Of a stretch of DNA of 64,000 nucleotides, positions 1 through 7,581 are shown piece after piece (within the stretch, counting starts at the first letter, position 1; each line of letters begins with the position of its first letter). The notes beneath the pieces were generated by a model. The model worked only from the letters and a program-made list of their open reading frames with translations, searched no databases and was not told where the DNA came from. A program made the position numbers and the translations under genes. The DNA is from Lactiplantibacillus brownii (GTDB lineage Bacteria; Bacillota; Bacilli; Lactobacillales; Lactobacillaceae): assembly GCF_031085375.1 (NCBI RefSeq), contig NZ_JAVCWF010000001.1, positions 1,240,001 to 1,304,000 on the forward strand, given 5' to 3'.

Positions 1-1881
1 GCATCGGTGGCAGCACTAGCACTAGTTGCTGCTGGTCAAATGGTTGTTGGCGTAATCAGCGCCATAGTTCATGATGCAATGGCTTTGAAAGATGTCTTGA
101 CCGGGAATTTCAGTGGAGCAGCTAAAGAGTTTGCCGCTGCTAGTGACAGCTTACAAAATGGTTTCGATGGTGCTAAAAATAGTATTACTGGAATTGGCAA
201 AGTACTTGGAACCGTTAAAGATTCGCTAGGACAGATTGGCAAGTCGAACCCTAAAGTTAAGGTCAAGGCAGACACCAGTGATTTAACAACGGGATTAGAT
301 AAAGCATTGGCAAGTGGCGGAAGTAAGACCAGCACCGTCAAAGTCAAGGGTGATACAACACAACTAACTAATAGCTTAGACTTAGCAACTAAAACGCCTA
401 AAAATAGTACGGTTAAAGTCAAAGGCGATACTACTGGCTTAACCAATAGTTTGGACTTGGCAACTAAAACGCCTAAAAATAGTACCGTCAAAGTTAAGGG
501 AGATACAAGTGAGCTAACTAACAGTTTGGATTTAGCAACCAAGACACCTAAAGCAAGCACTGTAAAGGTTAAGGGCGATACCAGTCAATTGACCAGTAGC
601 ATGAATCAGGTCACTGGATCTAAAAAGAACAGTACTGTCAATATCAAAGGTGATACGACTCAATTAACGAGCAGTTTAAATAGTGCAACTTCGTCTAAAA
701 AGGCAGCAACTGTGAAAGTAAATGCTGATACAACTCAGCTTAGAAATAGTATGAATTTAGCAATGCCAGTTAATAAAACCAGCAAGATGGTTAAAATCGA
801 CGCTGATACTAGTGCAGTTAAACAAAAAACTGCGGCATTAGGCAAGCCAGTTAAAGGCGGAACCGTTAAATATGATACTAAAGTTGCAAAGCCTAAGGTA
901 CCACAGCCAACGATGCCAAAACTGTCTCAAATCGATGCACCAAAAGTTGGTAAGCCTAAAGTGCCACAACCCGCCAAGGTTAACGTTGCGCAGATTTCAG
1001 CACCCAAGGTTGGAAAACCCAAGACACCACAACCCACAAAACCGAAAGCATCGACGATTGCAGCGCCCAAAGTCGGTAAGCCGAAAACGCCGCAACCTAC
1101 TAAAGTGAAGGCGACCAATATTGCAGCACCAAAAGTTGGTAAGCCTAGAGTTCCACAGCCTGCTAGAATTACAATTCCAGCGTTGGCTGCGCCAAAGGTT
1201 CGACGACCATCAATGGCGCCAGTTGTTTCAGCAGTTAGAGCTGGCATGGCTAGTGCAGTAAGTGCAGTTCGAAGCGGTGGTGCTCAAATGGCCGGCGCTG
1301 TTCGTTCTGCGGTTTCAAGTGCTGCATCAGCTGCACGTTCTGGTGCGGGTGCAATGCGCTCTGCCGGTGCGATGATTGGTGCTGGCTTGGCTGGTGGGAT
1401 GCGGTCACAGGTTGGTTCTGTGGCTGCGGCCGCGAATGCCCTAGTTGCACAAGCAAATCGTGCAGCCAGAGCAGCCGCCAAGATTCACTCACCTTCACGG
1501 TTGTTTGCTGAAATTGGGGACTACATGGGTCAAGGTATGGCCGTTGGGATGAATGGTTCTGATACGTTGGTGGCTGCTGCTGGGACGAACCTGGCTAGTG
1601 TGGCTGCTAAAGGTGCGTCTGATGGTACGCCGGTCGTTAACGCCAACTACGAGGCACCAAGTAGTATACCAACAACGACGCCGTTTAATAAGTCGGTAAG
1701 CAACAGCTATTCGACGACTACTAATAACGGTGGTGACAACAGTTCATCAACGATTCTGAACATCGCAGCCGGAGCAATTCAAGTCGTTAATCGGAATGGT
1801 GATGAAACTGGTGAAGAGATTGCTCGTAAGCTAGAAGAACATTTGAAAAAGATCCACAGTAAATCAATGAGTTCGAGGTGA
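1..1881 (+). CDS. Phage tail tape measure protein, C-terminal part (5' end outside window)
   Basis: The frame is open from base 1, so the GTG at 7 is probably internal and the gene begins upstream. The visible 626 residues have the low-complexity, Ala/Ser/Thr/Lys-rich make-up of a tape measure protein, which sets tail length and is packed in the tail tube. In order: a hydrophobic stretch (about 1-25), six 25-residue repeats containing TVKVKGDT (about 110-260), a Lys/Pro-rich repeat block with APKVGKPK (about 305-400), an Ala/Ser/Arg-rich helical part with an IHSPSRLF motif (about 495) that is common near the end of tape measure proteins, and a polar tail. The next gene starts within its stop codon (GTGA). 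The position before the baseplate genes supports the call. Confidence 0.88.
   Translation, partial: ASVAALALVAAGQMVVGVISAIVHDAMALKDVLTGNFSGAAKEFAAASDSLQNGFDGAKNSITGIGKVLGTVKDSLGQIGKSNPKVKVKADTSDLTTGLDKALASGGSKTSTVKVKGDTTQLTNSLDLATKTPKNSTVKVKGDTTGLTNSLDLATKTPKNSTVKVKGDTSELTNSLDLATKTPKASTVKVKGDTSQLTSSMNQVTGSKKNSTVNIKGDTTQLTSSLNSATSSKKAATVKVNADTTQLRNSMNLAMPVNKTSKMVKIDADTSAVKQKTAALGKPVKGGTVKYDTKVAKPKVPQPTMPKLSQIDAPKVGKPKVPQPAKVNVAQISAPKVGKPKTPQPTKPKASTIAAPKVGKPKTPQPTKVKATNIAAPKVGKPRVPQPARITIPALAAPKVRRPSMAPVVSAVRAGMASAVSAVRSGGAQMAGAVRSAVSSAASAARSGAGAMRSAGAMIGAGLAGGMRSQVGSVAAAANALVAQANRAARAAAKIHSPSRLFAEIGDYMGQGMAVGMNGSDTLVAAAGTNLASVAAKGASDGTPVVNANYEAPSSIPTTTPFNKSVSNSYSTTTNNGGDNSSSTILNIAAGAIQVVNRNGDETGEEIARKLEEHLKKIHSKSMSSR
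331..780 (+). repeat. Six 75-base tandem repeats inside the tape measure gene
   Basis: Six successive units of 75 bases encode 25 residues each, of the form STVKVKGDTTQLTNSLDL followed by a Lys/Thr spacer. The first three are nearly identical and the last three have diverged. A partial unit (KVKADTSDLTTGLDKAL) precedes them. The period follows from matching codons at 334 and 409. Unit gain or loss would keep the frame. Confidence 0.9.
938..1205 (+). repeat. Lys/Pro-rich 63-base tandem repeats in the tape measure gene
   Basis: About four units of 21 residues carry the core APKVGKPKTPQP followed by a variable nine-residue piece. The block separates the TVKVKGDT repeats from the helical C-terminal part and should form an extended, basic linker. 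Confidence 0.85.
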
Positions 1882-2576
1882 TTGAGTTGGCACATATCGG
1901 CATTTATTTAACTGATGATAAAAACAAAACGTTTGAATTGCCGGTAAATCCTGCCGAGCTAATGGTTGCTTATGCGACCGATGACGCCACGGAACAGGTC
2001 GTCAAGCTTGGCGAAATTAACCGAATTGGTGAAGTTAAGTTACGCCAAATTAGTATTCAAAGTGTTCTGCCAGTTGAGACTAGCGGTGTACACTATGTGA
2101 CGGCAAGCAAGCCATTCAAAACGGCACAGGACTACATTAATCGATTAACTAGTATCCACGCGTCAAAGAAGCCATTGCGACTTGTGTTATCGGGATCAAA
2201 AATTTCGATTAAAATGACGATTGCTAGTTTTGAGTATGGATTTCAAAATGGAAATTCCGACGAGTATGTTTACACGCTTAAGTTGACAGAATATAAAGCA
2301 TATCAAGCACAGAAGCTGAAAATTGTGAAGAAGAAAGTTGCCAAAAAAGGTAAGAAGAGACCGGCACCGCCAAAGAAAATTGGACGGGGCTCTAAGGTGA
2401 GAGTCAATGGTCGATTACATCTGGACAGTTATGGAAGTGGTCCTGGTCAAACAGAACGAAATGCAATCAGGAGGATTTCAATTGTGGCAAACGGCCGAGC
2501 CTATCCATACCATGTTGTAACGCTCAGTGGTGGTTGGCGTGGCTGGGTAAAAAAATCAGCCGTAAAGGCGGTGTAG
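1878..2576 (+). CDS. Phage tail/baseplate protein with C-terminal SH3-like domain (XkdP position)
   Basis: A 232-residue protein whose GTG start overlaps the tape measure stop (GTGA), indicating coupled translation. Residues 1-145 resemble the N-terminal part of XkdP/gp53-like baseplate proteins, which link tail tube and hub: FELPVNPAELMV is typical of this group. A Lys-rich linker (about 146-170) leads to an SH3-like segment (about 170-232, ending GGWRGWVKKSAV). XkdP of Bacillus carries LysM here instead, so this is a domain swap within the same position. The role is inferred from gene order between tape measure and hub genes. Confidence 0.72.
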   Translation: MIELAHIGIYLTDDKNKTFELPVNPAELMVAYATDDATEQVVKLGEINRIGEVKLRQISIQSVLPVETSGVHYVTASKPFKTAQDYINRLTSIHASKKPLRLVLSGSKISIKMTIASFEYGFQNGNSDEYVYTLKLTEYKAYQAQKLKIVKKKVAKKGKKRPAPPKKIGRGSKVRVNGRLHLDSYGSGPGQTERNAIRRISIVANGRAYPYHVVTLSGGWRGWVKKSAVKAV

Positions 2577-3587
2577 GTGGTGGCAATTACAACGTTTACG
2601 ATTGGTCGACGGACAACGAGCGATGTTTGGGACGTAAGAGAATTGGTAGCCGGAGATGTCGTATGGACTACCGATTTGAATTATTCCGCTGGATCACTTG
2701 AGTTTGATGTAATTGAAGTTGATGAAGGTTTCACGCCACACAATGGGGATATTGTTAAGTTTTATTGGGATAATGTTCAATTGTTTTATGGCTTCGTTTT
2801 TGATTTCAAATATACTAATGAAAAATTTAGTGTGATTGCTTATGACAAGTTACGTTATTTGAAGAATCAAGATTCACTAGTCTGGCCAGTGTCGACGCTA
2901 TCTCAACGGTTCAATAAAGTGGCAACTATGGCTAGTATCAGTCACAGAGTTGTGAACGGATCTAACCACAAGTTGGCAGCAGAGGTAGCAGACGGTAAAT
3001 CATACTTTGATATGCTACAAAGTGCTATTGAAATAACCGAACAAGCAACTGGAAGTCTGTACTTCGTGATGGCGAACTATGACAAAGTGGAGCTTAGAAA
3101 AGCACCATATAAAGCTTTGACGCTAGTTGTGGGTGACAAATCACTCATGACAAAATTCGACTATGAGCGGAGCATTGAAGATGCCGCAAATGTTGTTCGG
3201 ATTGTCCGTTCGGATGATACTACTGGTGGAGAGAAAACAGCCACAGCATCAAGTGCAACGACCACGAAACTGACGATTGCGACTAGTGGTAGTAAACACA
3301 GCATTGATAACTGGGGCCGCTTGCAATATGTCGAACAGGCTAAAGATAAATCAAACTTTGCCCAAATGAAGACTCAAGCTGAGCAGCTGCTTAAAGTTAA
3401 AAATAAGCAAACGACTACGTTAAAACTGACAGTGATTGGTGACCCATCCTTGGTGGCCGGTAACGCAGTATATTTACGGGTACAGAGTCTCAAAGATATT
3501 GGTCTTGGGACTAAGTCTTTACTGATTACCAAGGCGACACATCATTTTAATGCTGACTACACTGCTGAAATTGAAATGAAGGTGTAA
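2577..3587 (+). CDS. Baseplate hub protein, XkdQ/YqbQ-like
   Basis: A 336-residue protein that starts (GTG 2577, or GTG 2580) directly after the previous stop. The composition, with many beta strands, and the position fit the XkdQ/gpD-type hub that forms the ring above the tail spike. The N-terminal part contains IVKFYWDNVQLFYGFVFD, as in hub proteins with an early beta-barrel domain, and the C-terminal part (VIGDPSLVAGNAVYLRV) matches the end of XkdQ-like proteins. No nuclease or peptidase motif was recognised. Confidence 0.75.
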   Translation: MVAITTFTIGRRTTSDVWDVRELVAGDVVWTTDLNYSAGSLEFDVIEVDEGFTPHNGDIVKFYWDNVQLFYGFVFDFKYTNEKFSVIAYDKLRYLKNQDSLVWPVSTLSQRFNKVATMASISHRVVNGSNHKLAAEVADGKSYFDMLQSAIEITEQATGSLYFVMANYDKVELRKAPYKALTLVVGDKSLMTKFDYERSIEDAANVVRIVRSDDTTGGEKTATASSATTTKLTIATSGSKHSIDNWGRLQYVEQAKDKSNFAQMKTQAEQLLKVKNKQTTTLKLTVIGDPSLVAGNAVYLRVQSLKDIGLGTKSLLITKATHHFNADYTAEIEMKV

Positions 3588-3589
3588 GC

Positions 3590-3892
3590 ATGGCCGGTGA
3601 ATGGTTGGTGAAAGAGATGATGGCTCGTGGTGGTCATGATTCAGATTATTCAGATGTTGTGTTTGGCACTGTAGTAAGTACATCACCGTTGCAAGTCCAG
3701 ATTAGCAATACGATGACTCTAACGAGTGCATTCTTGACAACTGGTCAAGCTGTTTCTACGCATAGTGTGCCGATGGTGATTGATGGTGAGCGGAAAACAG
3801 TGAAAATTGAAAATGGCTTAAAGTCTGGTGATCGAGTTGCGATGATTCGCGGCGACGGCGGCCAGACTTTTTATATCTTTGATCGTGTGTAG
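3590..3892 (+). CDS. DUF2577-type phage protein (XkdR-like)
   Basis: A 100-residue protein two bases after the hub gene. DUF2577 proteins sit between XkdQ and XkdS in PBSX-like tail modules and are thought to be small spike or OB-fold baseplate parts. The centre (VVFGTVVSTSPLQVQI) and end (GDRVAMIRGDGGQTFYIFDRV) fit the OB-like fold with the typical GD.V...R..GGQ.F pattern. Function beyond the baseplate is not visible. Confidence 0.75.
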   Translation: MAGEWLVKEMMARGGHDSDYSDVVFGTVVSTSPLQVQISNTMTLTSAFLTTGQAVSTHSVPMVIDGERKTVKIENGLKSGDRVAMIRGDGGQTFYIFDRV

Positions 3893-3903
3893 GAGGTGAC
3901 ATG

Positions 3904-4332
3904 ATGGACGAGGTTGAAACGGCTAACGATGACGTTGTCAGTGATGTGATTACACCGGATGCTGAGGAAGAGACACTGCCAACACGGACTTATAAAGTGA
4001 GTAAAGGTCATATCATCGGGATGACTGATGATTATGATGCCATGGTGCAAGCCGTCGATAAAATCATGCGAACTGAGCGGTTTGTTTTTCCAATTTATGA
4101 TGAGCAGTACGGGAATGATTTCGATGAACTGCTGGGCAAAGGATTCGACTATGCCACGGTTGAAGTCGAAAGAATGCTGACTGAGGCATTAGAGGCTGAT
4201 GACCGGGTCAGTGACGTTTCCATTGATAGCATTGAGCGAACAGATTCAACTACGCTGACTGTCGTTGGCACTGTTGAAACAATTTATGGTGAAATCAGGA
4301 TAGAAAGTGAGGTGAATGCTGGTGAATCCTGA
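3904..4332 (+). CDS. DUF2634-type baseplate wedge protein (XkdS-like)
   Basis: A 142-residue acidic protein. Two ATGs lie in tandem at 3901 and 3904; the AGGAGG at 3891-3896 is better spaced (7 bases) for the second. The segment with MRTERFVFPIYDEQYGNDFDELLG is the recognisable core of DUF2634/gp25-like wedge proteins, which help assemble the baseplate periphery of contractile tails. Its 3' end overlaps the baseplate J gene. Confidence 0.82.
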   Translation: MDEVETANDDVVSDVITPDAEEETLPTRTYKVSKGHIIGMTDDYDAMVQAVDKIMRTERFVFPIYDEQYGNDFDELLGKGFDYATVEVERMLTEALEADDRVSDVSIDSIERTDSTTLTVVGTVETIYGEIRIESEVNAGES

Positions 4333-5470
4333 AACTTTGGCACAGCAATTTGAGGCACAAGATTTTGACTACTACCTAAATGCAATGCTTGACCGTGTCT
4401 CGGATACAATCGACAAGCGTGAAGGTTCTATCATCTACGATGCGTTGGCGCCTGCCGCTAACGAGCTAGCCATCCAAACAGTTCAACTCGCAAATGTGGT
4501 TCGACAATCCTACGTCATGACTGCCAGTGGCGAGTTTCTGGACTATCGAGCTGCTGAAAGAGGCACAACGCGACAATCAGCCACTGCTACTCAAGCGACA
4601 GCAAAGTTTACCGATTCAACGGGTCAGCCGGTAACAAGTGTGCATGTTGGTGATCAGTTCGCTAGTTTAGGTGCAGAGCCGGTTTTTTACCACGTCACTG
4701 CTGTTAATGATGACTTGAGTGGTATCTTGACCGCGGATGTCACTGGCACGACACCAAACAGTTATCGTGGCCAGATTCTACCAGTTACTCCTAACGATTC
4801 GCTGTCTTGGGCTGAAATTACAGACGTGCCGGTACCAGCTCGTGATGCTGAAACTGATGACCATTTAAGAAAGCGACTACTGTTACCCGATTCGTCAATC
4901 GCGTACGGAGGCAACGTTGCGGACTATCAGGACATGCTATCTAAAATTACCGACGTTGGGGCCGGTCAAATTTATCCGGCTTGGCAAGGCGGTGGCACGG
5001 TGAAACTAGTAATTTTAAACAACGATTTAAGAGCAGCGAGTGCGGGACTGATTCATTCTGTGAAAGAACAAATCGATCCAGCTGAAGCGACTAGTGAAGG
5101 CTATGGATTGGCACCAATTGGTCATAACGTGACTGTGGTGGCACCTACTGAATTAGCGATTAATGTGGCAAGCACGATCGAAGTAGATAGCCAAATCACA
5201 ATTGCCGCTGTTCAGGCTCAAATTGAAGCAGGTATCAGTGACTACTTTAAGCAGCGGCGTATGGATTGGAATAACGTCGATAGAATCACTGGGCGTGGTT
5301 ACAAGTTAACGATTTACCGAGCCCAACTGTTGACTGCAATTTTAAAAGTTGATGGCGTGGTCAATGCGTCATTACCACGACTAAATGGTACTGATGGTGA
5401 TGTGACACTCGTTTTTAATAACTCGGTGTCACAGCTGCCAGTTCTGGGGACGGTGACGTTAAATGGGTAG
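4316..5470 (+). CDS. Baseplate J-like protein (XkdT)
   Basis: A 384-residue protein of the Baseplate_J family, the wedge component that links hub to fibres in contractile tails. Recognisable parts are the N-terminal DKREGSIIYDALAPAANELA, the central DDHLRKRLLLP segment and the AWQGGGTVKLVILNNDL stretch. ATG 4316 lies close behind GAGGTGA; GTG 4322 is better spaced, so the start may be six bases downstream. It overlaps the gene on each side, as expected in a tightly coupled late operon. Confidence 0.88.
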   Translation: MLVNPETLAQQFEAQDFDYYLNAMLDRVSDTIDKREGSIIYDALAPAANELAIQTVQLANVVRQSYVMTASGEFLDYRAAERGTTRQSATATQATAKFTDSTGQPVTSVHVGDQFASLGAEPVFYHVTAVNDDLSGILTADVTGTTPNSYRGQILPVTPNDSLSWAEITDVPVPARDAETDDHLRKRLLLPDSSIAYGGNVADYQDMLSKITDVGAGQIYPAWQGGGTVKLVILNNDLRAASAGLIHSVKEQIDPAEATSEGYGLAPIGHNVTVVAPTELAINVASTIEVDSQITIAAVQAQIEAGISDYFKQRRMDWNNVDRITGRGYKLTIYRAQLLTAILKVDGVVNASLPRLNGTDGDVTLVFNNSVSQLPVLGTVTLNG

Positions 5471-6182
5471 TCTTTCGAGCTATTTGCCAGATTATTATGA
5501 TGACGTGGTTGAAATGCAAGCACTTATGGATGCAGAGCAAGTTGTCTTCGATGGTAGTGAGACTGAAATGAAGCAACTGCTGCTTAACCAATTTGTGGTG
5601 CAGGCAGATAGTGTTGGACTTAGTATTTTTGAAACACAACTTGGCATCCAACCTGAGCCCAATGAATCGTTAGATACGCGTCGATACAACGTCCTGGCTC
5701 GAACATTGCCGCCCAAACCGATTACGATTCGTTACTTGCGTGAGCTACTTCGAGCTGTCAATATTCCAGCAACTATCGACGTGAATGCCATTGATTCCAT
5801 AGTCAAAACGATTAGCCAAGAAAATCTTATTACAGCATCACAGCTCAAACGGCTAAAGTACTTGCTTAGTGTCTGTTTGCCTGCAAATTTGGCCTATCAG
5901 ATCATTAAGCACGCTGAGGTAAAGACTAAAGAACCAATTAACTATGGTCAGGCAATTAGCTTATCTGTTTTGACCAGTGTTGGGGCGACACCAACTAATT
6001 TTGTCAATTTGACGTCATCGCAAGTGAACTATGGTGAAGCTGCGAGAATCAATATCAGAACAGCAGTTAACGCTGAGTTGATTGATTTTAGGCTAGCGGC
6101 TACACAGAAGCTAACTTATGGGGAAGCCAGACATATCAGCATTGCAACAGCTACTAGCGCCACTTTAAAGGAGGTGATATAA
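5463..6182 (+). CDS. DUF2313/YmfQ-type tail protein (XkdU-like)
   Basis: A 239-residue protein starting 8 bases before the baseplate J stop. The N-terminal LPDYYDDVVEMQALMDAE and the central PPKPITIRYLRELLRAV match the YmfQ/XkdU layout of a short tail-tip protein that bridges baseplate and fibres. The last third contains three imperfect repeats of the form (L)xYGxAxxIxIxT, likely a small beta-rich extension. Confidence 0.8.
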   Translation: MGSLSSYLPDYYDDVVEMQALMDAEQVVFDGSETEMKQLLLNQFVVQADSVGLSIFETQLGIQPEPNESLDTRRYNVLARTLPPKPITIRYLRELLRAVNIPATIDVNAIDSIVKTISQENLITASQLKRLKYLLSVCLPANLAYQIIKHAEVKTKEPINYGQAISLSVLTSVGATPTNFVNLTSSQVNYGEAARINIRTAVNAELIDFRLAATQKLTYGEARHISIATATSATLKEVI

Positions 6183-6183
6183 A

Positions 6184-7020
6184 ATGGCAACTTATGGAAA
6201 TTCTCAATTGACTGCCGCTGGATTACTGCTTGCTAGCCGAGCAGCCAGTGGACAAACCAAGTTCAAACTGACACGTACCACGTCAACGGCTAAAGACTTG
6301 AGTAGCACCGCTGTTGACGCAATGACAAGTCTACCCAACGAAGTTCAAACAGGTTCGCTAACTGATAACTTAGTGACAAGAAGTAGTGATCATACCATTA
6401 AAACGGTCGAAGTACTTTTCACTAATCGAGATTTGAAAGCTGGGTATATTCTCAACGCAATTGGCATTTATGCCAAAGAGGATGGCAGCAATACCGAAAT
6501 TTTATATTCAGTAATCAAAGCCAAAACTGCTGAAACGATACCTAGTTTTGCGGATAAGGTATTGCTGGAATTCCGATTAGCGGTGACAGTGGTCGTTGGT
6601 CAGATTGAAAATGTGACGATTGATGTTAAACCGACTGACTTGGTCACAGTGACATATTTGGAGAATCAGCAAACGCCGGTAGCACTTGGATCAACCAGTT
6701 TTGGTGTAAATACTTCCAAGCTTGACCTTAACGATTATCCCAGATTTAAAGCATGGGGGTACTACAACGGTGCTGGTATTCCTCAAACGACGCCTTATGC
6801 TGGGGTGCCACGGATGTTTGAATTTACGATGACCGTTGACTTGCTGGTGAATGGTCAAACGATGGTGCCTAAGTTCTTTTTGGCACAAATCAAAGCGGCA
6901 TTACCAGACTTTGATTTGACTAAATTCAAAACGAATCGAGCTAGTGATGGCAAATGGATGTACTTGATTTCAGAACCAGCGACCATTGGTATCGAGTGTC
7001 TCAATGCAACTTTTAAATAA
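6184..7020 (+). CDS. Phage tail fibre-type protein
   Basis: A 278-residue protein with an excellent ribosome site (AGGAGGTGATAT) just upstream. The N-terminal part (ATYGNSQLTAAGLLLASRAA, then KTVEVLFTNRDLKAGYILNAIGIYAKE) resembles the baseplate-attaching domain of Gram-positive tail fibre and side-tail proteins. It ends with a region of about 100 residues without a recognised domain. It is followed 15 bases later by the first G-tract leader. Its role as a fibre or fibre adaptor is inferred from position and N-terminal resemblance. Confidence 0.7.
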   Translation: MATYGNSQLTAAGLLLASRAASGQTKFKLTRTTSTAKDLSSTAVDAMTSLPNEVQTGSLTDNLVTRSSDHTIKTVEVLFTNRDLKAGYILNAIGIYAKEDGSNTEILYSVIKAKTAETIPSFADKVLLEFRLAVTVVVGQIENVTIDVKPTDLVTVTYLENQQTPVALGSTSFGVNTSKLDLNDYPRFKAWGYYNGAGIPQTTPYAGVPRMFEFTMTVDLLVNGQTMVPKFFLAQIKAALPDFDLTKFKTNRASDGKWMYLISEPATIGIECLNATFK

Positions 7021-7035
7021 TTGGGAGGAAAAATC

Positions 7036-7143
7036 ATGAAAATTACAAATGCATTAGAAAACGTCGGGGGGGGGCAGAATGCTGATCTATTAGCATTTCT
7101 AACCCTTTCCTTATCTGTGATTGGCGGTGTCTACAATGACTAA
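7036..7143 (+). CDS. Leader ORF 1 with in-frame G9 tract (fibre switch candidate)
   Basis: ATG 7036 has a strong ribosome site (GGGAGG at 7022-7027, spacing 8). The 35-residue product starts MKITNALENVGGG and ends GGVYND. The nine G at 7066-7074 supply three Gly codons. With this length the frame stays open to TAA at 7141-7143, which overlaps the ATG of the fibre gene at 7136. With one G more the frame stops at TGA nine bases after the tract; with one fewer, or two more, it stops at TAG 7090-7092 (present numbering). The fibre gene has only a one-mismatch ribosome site of its own (GGCGGTG at 7123-7129). A near copy of this design lies at 9027-9149. No family was recognised; a regulatory leader is inferred. 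Confidence 0.7.
   Translation: MKITNALENVGGGQNADLLAFLTLSLSVIGGVYND
7066..7074 (+). repeat. G9 homopolymer tract
   Basis: Nine consecutive G in the leader ORF. Tracts of this kind slip during replication or transcription. The tract is exactly 61 bases before the fibre start codon, the same distance as the G21 tract in the second leader. Confidence 0.95.
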
Positions 7144-7534
7144 TACAATTTTTGATCATGGTGATCCAAACTGGGATAAGATTGTGAATCAGAAACTCAT
7201 TGATTTATCGGCAGCAACCAAAGACACAGGGTGGGTAGATTTAAATCTATTAAATGGTTTTTCAAATCTTAACAGTACAAAAACGCAAATTCGTATGATT
7301 GGCCATACCTGCTATTTAAAAGTTGAAATGAACAGCCTTACGACTGACACAGTCGCGTTTGTTGTTCCTACAACATTTAAACCGGTACCTATTCAAGCAA
7401 TCGGTAGAACAACTGGTGGCTATGCCTTTCCAGTCACCCTACAGCAGAGCGGTGAATTTCAAGTTGAGTCCTCAAAAGAATGGAAGACACAGCCTACGGA
7501 TTATTTGAAAGCTTTACTAATTTGGAATAATTAG
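7136..7534 (+). CDS. Small phage fibre/receptor-binding candidate 1
   Basis: A 132-residue protein. ATG 7136 is preferred over the TTG at 7121 because the same ATGACTAA junction recurs at 9142. The N-terminus MTNTIFDHGDPNWDKIVNQK shares the pattern G-x-x-N-W, followed by a helical segment and DTGW(V/I)DL, with the protein at 9142; the NW pattern also appears in the protein at 7582. The C-terminal part differs between them. Conserved attachment ends with divergent tips are typical of receptor-binding proteins. A hairpin with a U-tract follows the stop immediately. Confidence 0.62.
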   Translation: MTNTIFDHGDPNWDKIVNQKLIDLSAATKDTGWVDLNLLNGFSNLNSTKTQIRMIGHTCYLKVEMNSLTTDTVAFVVPTTFKPVPIQAIGRTTGGYAFPVTLQQSGEFQVESSKEWKTQPTDYLKALLIWNN

Positions 7535-7560
7535 GGTCGCTCATAATTGGGCGACCTTTT
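7535..7560 (+). terminator. Hairpin with T-tract between fibre genes
   Basis: GGTCGC at 7535-7540 pairs with GCGACC at 7551-7556, followed by TTTT. It starts on the base after the fibre 1 stop. A terminator inside the late operon is unusual, because the remaining tail and lysis genes lie downstream. Confidence 0.6.
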
Positions 7561-7581
7561 AAAATGAAAGGAAACTCAATT

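Noticed and set aside
331..780. CRISPR array
   Set aside because: The repeats are contiguous coding units without spacers; no CRISPR-like array was seen in the window.
69..1498. Long minus-strand ORFs opposite the tape measure gene
   Set aside because: They mirror the repeated codons of the plus-strand gene, have no ribosome sites and are low-complexity shadows.
1878..2576. Programmed frameshift of tail assembly chaperones
   Set aside because: Those genes lie upstream of the tape measure gene and are outside the window.
7036..7534. Slippage that fuses the leader and fibre into one protein
   Set aside because: Both alternative frames after the G tract meet stops before the fibre start (also at 9086-9093 in the second module), so no tract length yields a fusion; coupling fits better.
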